Shown in pieces: positions 1 to 5,947 of a stretch of DNA of 5,947 nt. The stretch is from positions 1-5,947 of the forward strand of contig CANGRN010000108.1 of NCBI GenBank assembly GCA_947455695.1, in the 5' to 3' direction. The notes beneath the pieces were generated by a model. It was not told the origin of the DNA, searched no databases, and saw nothing but the letters and a program-made list of their open reading frames with translations. Position 1 is the first letter of the stretch, and the number at the start of each line of letters is the position of its first letter. Source of the stretch: Alphaproteobacteria bacterium. GTDB taxonomy: Bacteria > Pseudomonadota > Alphaproteobacteria > Micropepsales > Micropepsaceae. The position numbers and the translations under genes are program-made.

Positions 1-75
1 GGCAAGGCCGAAAAGGGCTGCCCGGTGTCCAAGCTGCTGAATGCGGAAATCTCGTTGGACGCCGAACTGGTCTAG
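1..75 (+). CDS. osmC: OsmC family peroxiredoxin, C-terminal end (partial)
   Basis: The window opens inside a + strand gene and shows only its last 24 codons and a TAG stop. The visible tail, with GCPVSKLLNAEISLDAEL, matches the C-terminal signature of OsmC-type proteins: the second catalytic cysteine sits in a 'CPVS' context, followed by a short 'NAEI.L' strand. OsmC enzymes reduce organic hydroperoxides in the cytoplasm with a two-cysteine mechanism; the partner cysteine would lie off the left edge. The CPVSKLLNAEI wording fits the OsmC subfamily better than Ohr, but 24 residues cannot settle it. The gene converges on the beta-lactamase gene, and the two stop codons overlap in CTAG with no terminator between them. 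Confidence 0.8.
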   Translation, partial: GKAEKGCPVSKLLNAEISLDAELV

Positions 76-893
76 GCGAAGCGGTCGGCAATGATCTTGC
101 CGACCGACGCCACCACGGCGTCGGTCGCCTTGGCGGCATAAACCACAGCCAGGATCGGTTTGCGGTTCGGCGGGGTGATGATCGCCAGATCGGCGACAAA
201 TCCGTGTGCGGGATTGCGCCCCGTCTTGTCGCCGACTTTCCAGTCCGGCGGGAGCCCCGCCTTCAAGGTGGTCGCGCCGGTGGTGTTGGCATGCATCCAG
301 CCCAACAGGCGCGTGCGCGAAGGCGCCGACAGCGCCTCGCCCAGCAAAAGCGTCTTCAGATTGCCCAGCATGGCCGCCGGGGTGGCGGTGTTGCGTACCG
401 GATCGGGGTCGTTCAGCCTGGGCTCATTGTCGTCCAGCCGCGAAACGGAATCGCCCATGCTGCGCCAGAATGCCGTCACACCCGCCGGCCCGCCCACCGC
501 ATCCAGCAGAAGATTGGCGGCCGTGTTGTCGCTGTAGATCACCGCCGCTTCGCACAGATCCAGCACCGTCATGCCGCTGGCCTGGTTCCTGGTGGTGGCG
601 GGCGACTCGCCAAGCGTCGGCGGCGGATAGTGGATGATGCGATCCAGTTTTTCCCGCCCCCGATCCGCGCGCGACAATATCAGCGCCGCCAGCGACAGCT
701 TGAAGCTGCTGCAAGGAATGAATCGCTCATCCTGCCGATACATGATTGTCTTGCCGCTGCCGCTGTCCCAGGCCGCCGCGCCGATGCGCGCGCCGGTGCT
801 GCGCTCCAGCGCCGCGATGGGGTCTTCGGCGGCCATGACCGCGCCCGGCAACAACAGGGCGGCGGCGCCCAGAACCTCGCGGCGGCAAATCAT
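72..893 (-). CDS. bla: class A serine beta-lactamase, putative Tat-exported
   Basis: This gene encodes a 273-residue periplasmic enzyme that hydrolyses beta-lactams through an acyl-serine intermediate. All class A signatures are intact: SxxK as CSSFK (S62 and K65, Ambler 70 and 73), SDN at 121-123 (Ambler 130-132), the omega-loop E157 and N161 in NEPRLN (Ambler 166 and 170), and KTG at 223-225 (Ambler 234-236). The N terminus MICRREVLG, then an Ala/Leu-rich core and a V-M-A/A site near residue 21, reads as a twin-arginine signal peptide. I chose ATG 893 because it places the RR pair next to the start and follows the argJ stop by one base. ATG 914, seven codons upstream and inside argJ, is an alternative; neither has a clear Shine-Dalgarno sequence, so coupling to argJ is likely. 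The residue after KTG is Arg, where Ser, Thr or Ala is usual. Substrate range cannot be read from the sequence. Confidence 0.93.
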   Translation of the reverse strand: MICRREVLGAAALLLPGAVMAAEDPIAALERSTGARIGAAAWDSGSGKTIMYRQDERFIPCSSFKLSLAALILSRADRGREKLDRIIHYPPPTLGESPATTRNQASGMTVLDLCEAAVIYSDNTAANLLLDAVGGPAGVTAFWRSMGDSVSRLDDNEPRLNDPDPVRNTATPAAMLGNLKTLLLGEALSAPSRTRLLGWMHANTTGATTLKAGLPPDWKVGDKTGRNPAHGFVADLAIITPPNRKPILAVVYAAKATDAVVASVGKIIADRFA

Positions 894-894
894 G

Positions 895-2157
895 TCAGGA
901 ACGGTAGCTGCCATTGATGTCGATATAGCCGTGGGTGAGGTCGCAGGTCCAAACCCGCGCCGTGCCCTTTCCCAGACCAATATCGACGGCGATCTGCACC
1001 TCGCGGCCCGACACCGCCTTGGTGGCGGTCGCTTCGTTGTACTTGGCGGCGCGCATGCCCTTTTCCGCCACAACATGGCCGCCGAAGGAAATCTTCAGCC
1101 TGTCGCGATCGGCCGCTTCGCCGCTCTTGCCCACGGCCATGACAATGCGGCCCCAGTTGGCGTCATTGCCGGCCACCGCCGTCTTGACCAGCGGCGAATT
1201 GGCGATGGAAAGGCCGATGCGCTTGGCCGCCTTGTCGCTTTCCGCGCCCGTGACATCGATACGCACCAGCTTCTGTGCGCCTTCGCCGTCTTTGACCACC
1301 TGCAACGCCAGGTCCAGCAGCACCCCGTCCAGCGCCTTGCGGAATTCCTTCAGCTTGTTGTCGGATGCCTTGGTGATGGCGGTGTGCTTGCCCCCCTTGC
1401 CGGTGGCGAACAGCATCAGCGTGTCGCTGGTCGAAGTGTCGCTGTCAACGGTGATGGAATTGAAGGACGGCCCCACGCCCGCGCTCAGGCATTCCTGCAG
1501 CACCGATGCCGGCAGGTTGGCGTCGGTGAAGACAAAGCTCAGCATGGTTGCCATGTCCGGCGCGATCATGCCCGATCCCTTGGCGATTCCGTTGATGGTC
1601 ACCTTCACACCGTCGATCATGGCGGTGGCGGTGGCGCCCTTGGCATAGGTATCGGTGGTCATGATGGCATCGGCGGCGGCGCGCCAGTTGCCGGCGGCGC
1701 CCTCGCCCACCAGGCGGCCCAGCACCTTGACGATCTTCTGCTCGGGCAGCGGTTCGCCGATCACCCCGGTGGACGCCATGAACACTTCCGAAGACCGGCA
1801 GCGGGCGACGGCAGAGGCTTCCTCGGCAATGGCGCGCACGCCCTCCTGCCCGGCCTTGCCGGTAAAGGCGTTGGCATTGCCGCTGTTGACCACCAGCACC
1901 CGGGCCTCCCCGCCCTTGAGCTTGTCGCGGCACCACAGCACCGGCGCGCTGGCGGTCCTGGAGGTGGTGAACACCCCGGCCACCTGGGTGCCCGGCGCCA
2001 AAAGGGCCAAAAGCACGTCGGTACGCTGGGCATAGCGGACCCCGGCGGCCGTGGTGGCCAGCCGGACCCCGGCCAGGGGCGGCAGTTTTGGGAAGGCCTT
2101 GGGCGCCAAAGGCGATACCGCCGGGCCCTTTTGAGTCGTTTTGCTGCTTTTGGCCAT
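895..2157 (-). CDS. argJ: bifunctional glutamate N-acetyltransferase / N-acetylglutamate synthase (ornithine acetyltransferase)
   Basis: ArgJ (420 residues, normal family length) moves the acetyl group from N-acetylornithine to glutamate in the cytoplasm, closing the acetyl cycle of arginine synthesis. Bifunctional forms also make N-acetylglutamate from acetyl-CoA. The N terminus has the typical [20 protein letters not shown] opening, followed by the [10 protein letters not shown] motif at 91-100. The self-cleavage site is in [11 protein letters not shown], where T204 would become the N-terminal nucleophile of the beta chain. Later come [15 protein letters not shown] at 232-246, [14 protein letters not shown] at 333-346, and the conserved end [10 protein letters not shown]. 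Translation starts at ATG 2157, with GGGAAC directly upstream and a GGGGGAA tract further out as weak ribosome-binding candidates. The gene is divergent from secA and is followed after one base by the beta-lactamase gene. Whether the synthase activity is present cannot be told from sequence alone. Confidence 0.97.
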   Translation of the reverse strand: MAKSSKTTQKGPAVSPLAPKAFPKLPPLAGVRLATTAAGVRYAQRTDVLLALLAPGTQVAGVFTTSRTASAPVLWCRDKLKGGEARVLVVNSGNANAFTGKAGQEGVRAIAEEASAVARCRSSEVFMASTGVIGEPLPEQKIVKVLGRLVGEGAAGNWRAAADAIMTTDTYAKGATATAMIDGVKVTINGIAKGSGMIAPDMATMLSFVFTDANLPASVLQECLSAGVGPSFNSITVDSDTSTSDTLMLFATGKGGKHTAITKASDNKLKEFRKALDGVLLDLALQVVKDGEGAQKLVRIDVTGAESDKAAKRIGLSIANSPLVKTAVAGNDANWGRIVMAVGKSGEAADRDRLKISFGGHVVAEKGMRAAKYNEATATKAVSGREVQIAVDIGLGKGTARVWTCDLTHGYIDINGSYRS

Positions 2158-2171
2158 GTTCCCGTCAAATT

Positions 2172-2187
2172 CCCCCGTGGGTGGGGG
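2172..2187 (-). repeat. short inverted repeat in the argJ leader
   Basis: CCCCC (2172-2176) and GGGGG (2183-2187) flank a six-base spacer and could form a G/C hairpin at the 5' end of the argJ transcript. A second CCCCC at 2204-2208 offers an alternative pairing partner for the same G tract at the DNA level. The - strand GGGGG from 2176-2172 could also serve as a distant, partly hidden ribosome binding site. Five-base G/C stems are not rare in GC-rich DNA. Confidence 0.3.
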
Positions 2188-2189
2188 CG

Positions 2190-2218
2190 GATATTCTTAA
2201 AAACCCCCGGTTTGACAA
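2190..2218 (-). promoter_or_regulatory. candidate promoter of argJ (and bla), overlapping the secA -35
   Basis: On the - strand, TTGTCA (2218-2213) is followed by a 17-base spacer and AATATC (2195-2190). Its -35 box uses nearly the same bases as the secA -35 on the other strand, so the two promoters would be back to back and could compete for RNA polymerase. The -10 match is weak. The start point would fall near 2183, giving an argJ leader of roughly 25 bases. Confidence 0.3.
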
Positions 2219-2240
2219 GAGACTAGCGCGTTCTTATGTC
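2212..2240 (+). promoter_or_regulatory. candidate sigma-70-type promoter of secA
   Basis: A perfect TTGACA -35 hexamer lies at 2212-2217, followed by a 17-base spacer and TATGTC at 2235-2240 as the -10. The -35 and spacing are ideal; the -10 matches TATAAT at only its first three bases, which is common for housekeeping promoters in alphaproteobacteria. Transcription would start near 2247, giving a leader of about 65 bases before the secA start. This is read by eye, with no transcript data. Confidence 0.5.
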
Positions 2241-2255
2241 TCCCGCGCGGCCGCC

Positions 2256-2303
2256 ATGCGGAAAAGGCGGTTTTGCGCCCCCCAATTGCCGGCTCGACTT
2301 TAG
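2256..2303 (+). other. candidate upstream ORF (15 codons) in the secA leader
   Basis: ATG at 2256 opens a 15-codon frame with the product [15 protein letters not shown]. Its TAG stop (2301-2303) overlaps the first bases of the secA ribosome binding site AGAGGA. If the predicted secA promoter is correct, the ATG would sit only about nine bases from the transcript's 5' end, with no Shine-Dalgarno sequence of its own. The peptide is basic at the N terminus and lacks a hydrophobic export signal, so it does not resemble SecM of enterobacteria. It may be a chance ORF. Confidence 0.2.
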
Positions 2304-2307
2304 AGGA
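2302..2307 (+). promoter_or_regulatory. ribosome binding site of secA
   Basis: AGAGGA ends four bases before ATG 2312. It decides the start: the reading frame stays open upstream as far as a TTG at 2273, but only the ATG has a ribosome binding site, and only from there does the protein begin with the usual [17 protein letters not shown] opening of SecA. Confidence 0.85.
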
Positions 2308-2311
2308 TTTC

Positions 2312-5008
<2,697 letters not shown>

Positions 5009-5082
5009 CGCCCGGGCATTGCATGCCGCGTTGACCTGATTGTCACTTTCGCGCGTTACTCCCCGCTCAAGAGGATGAGTCC
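5009..5082 (+). promoter_or_regulatory. secA-corA intergenic gap with weak promoter candidate
   Basis: This gap of 74 bases holds a small inverted repeat, GGCAT (5015-5019) and ATGCC (5023-5027) with a three-base loop. It has no following T tract, so it is a poor terminator. TTGACC at 5031-5036 with CGTTAC or GTTACT about 17-18 bases further on could be a weak promoter for the transporter gene. Read-through from secA is equally possible. Confidence 0.3.
5070..5075 (+). promoter_or_regulatory. ribosome binding site of the corA-type gene
   Basis: AGAGGA, the same hexamer as in front of secA, ends seven bases before GTG 5083 and supports that start. An ATG at 5075-5077 overlaps the site but is out of frame and reaches a stop after four codons. 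The transporter frame itself is closed upstream by a TGA at 5032-5034 and offers no ATG before the GTG. Confidence 0.75.
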
Positions 5083-5947
5083 GTGCTGACAGAGCATCAA
5101 TCCGGCGGCAAACTGGTCTGGGTGGACCTGTACAATCCCACCAACGAGGAAATCGGCCAGGCCTGCACCAAATACGGCCTGGACATCCCGCCTCGCGACC
5201 AGCTGGAGGAAATCGAGTTCTCCAGCCGCCTCCAGTATGAGGACGAGGTCTTCACCATCTCGGTGCCGCTCACGCCCCACAGCAAGAATGGCGACGAAGA
5301 CGTCACCTCGCCCCTCGGCTTTGTCCTGTCAAAGGACCTTCTGGTGACGGTGCGCTTCGCCAGGCTTCACACGTTCGAGGCCATCACCACGCGTGTGAAC
5401 CGCCGCGCCCGCAGCGCCCCGGACATTTTCCTGGTGATCCTGGAAGCCATGATCGATTACGGCGCCGACCGGCTGGAGGAACTGCGCGCCGAGGCGCTGA
5501 GGATTTCCCAGCGCATTTTCCACAAGGACATGCAGGACCTGCAGAAGAACAAGGTCGCCCGCGTCAATCGCATGCTGCGCGAGACGCTGGTGGAGATCGG
5601 CGACATGGGCGAGCGGCTATCCCATATCCGCGACACGCTGCTGGTGCTGCAGCGCGCGGTGCCCTTCGTCACCGAACACGGTGACGCCTGGCTGGACGCC
5701 ACCGTGAAGGCGCGGCTGAAGACCGCCGTCAGCGACGTGCAGTCGCTGAACGAATATGAGGTTCACCTGACCGACAAGATCCAGTTCCTGCTGGATGCCG
5801 ACCTGGGTTTCATTTCCACCGAGCAGAACGACCTGTTCAAGATCATGACCATCTGGTCCATCGTGGGAATCCCGCCGGTCATTGTCGCGGGCATTTACGG
5901 CATGAACTTCCGGTTCATGCCCGAGCTGGCGCTGCCCTACGGCTACC
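5083..5947 (+). CDS. corA: CorA family magnesium/cobalt transporter (3' end beyond window)
   Basis: CorA forms pentameric channels that let Mg2+ (and Co2+) into the cell across the inner membrane. The frame runs from GTG 5083 through 288 codons to the window edge without a stop. Most of it is a soluble, charged, helix-rich region (about residues 1-245) typical of the cytoplasmic funnel, including a long stalk helix near KDMQDLQKNKVARVN. The first membrane segment follows (IWSIVGIPPVIVAGIYGMNF), carrying the YGMN selectivity signature with G273, M274 and N275. The following loop begins FMPELALPYGY, matching the MPEL loop of CorA rather than that of the zinc transporter ZntB. The second membrane helix and C terminus are outside the window. 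It lies 74 bases after secA on the same strand, with no obvious functional link. No upstream Mg2+-sensing leader is visible. Confidence 0.93.
   Translation, partial: MLTEHQSGGKLVWVDLYNPTNEEIGQACTKYGLDIPPRDQLEEIEFSSRLQYEDEVFTISVPLTPHSKNGDEDVTSPLGFVLSKDLLVTVRFARLHTFEAITTRVNRRARSAPDIFLVILEAMIDYGADRLEELRAEALRISQRIFHKDMQDLQKNKVARVNRMLRETLVEIGDMGERLSHIRDTLLVLQRAVPFVTEHGDAWLDATVKARLKTAVSDVQSLNEYEVHLTDKIQFLLDADLGFISTEQNDLFKIMTIWSIVGIPPVIVAGIYGMNFRFMPELALPYGY

Larger units (their letters stand above)
2158..2311. promoter_or_regulatory. divergent argJ/secA intergenic region
   Basis: These 154 bases separate the two divergent start codons and must hold the promoters of both units. They contain short A/T-rich stretches that stand out from the GC-rich surroundings, two overlapping candidate promoters, a C-tract/G-tract inverted repeat on the argJ side, and a short upstream ORF on the secA side. 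I see no tRNA, no insertion sequence end and no recognisable riboswitch. Confidence 0.7.

Noticed and set aside
894..1076. N-terminal extension of the beta-lactamase to an upstream start at 1076
   Set aside because: The extra 61 residues are Arg/Pro-rich, overlap argJ in another frame and would bury the signal peptide. ATG 893, or at most ATG 914, is the plausible start.
634..2226. 530-codon + strand frame across bla and argJ
   Set aside because: It is the antisense shadow of argJ and bla. The product is a His/Gly/Ala/Arg-rich low-information sequence with no recognisable motif, and both genes underneath are unambiguous.
2273..2311. TTG start for secA 13 codons upstream
   Set aside because: There is no ribosome binding site before it. 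ATG 2312 has AGAGGA at good spacing and gives the usual SecA N terminus.
5015..5027. terminator after secA
   Set aside because: The stem is only five base pairs with a three-base loop, and no T tract follows.

Overview
The window is GC-rich and densely coding, and every gene in it looks chromosomal. The SecA sequence (898 residues with a CxCx8CH zinc-binding tail), the argJ/secA neighbourhood and the base composition suggest an alphaproteobacterium. This rests on recognition rather than a search, and I do not name a genus.

Layout from left to right. (1) Positions 1-75 hold the last 24 codons of an OsmC-type peroxiredoxin on the + strand. (2) A class A serine beta-lactamase with an apparent twin-arginine signal peptide lies on the - strand (72-893). 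Its stop codon interlocks with the osmC stop in the shared palindrome CTAG. (3) Immediately upstream of it on the same strand is argJ (895-2157), the bifunctional ornithine acetyltransferase of arginine synthesis, separated from the beta-lactamase by one base. (4) A 154-base divergent intergenic region (2158-2311) holds a convincing promoter for secA, a weaker overlapping candidate for argJ, a G/C-tract hairpin, and a 15-codon upstream ORF whose stop codon abuts the secA ribosome binding site. (5) secA (2312-5008, + strand) is complete. (6) After a 74-base gap comes a CorA-type magnesium transporter with a GTG start (from 5083), cut by the window edge just after its GMN signature.

The genes are mostly unrelated housekeeping functions: Sec protein export, arginine synthesis, Mg2+ uptake and hydroperoxide defence. 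The one accessory function is the beta-lactamase. It appears to be co-transcribed with argJ, has no recognisable ribosome binding site of its own, and has no beta-lactamase regulator gene in view. The simplest reading is low constitutive expression by translational coupling to argJ. No mobile element, RNA gene or CRISPR array is visible. Outside the 154-base and 74-base gaps there is no non-coding DNA.
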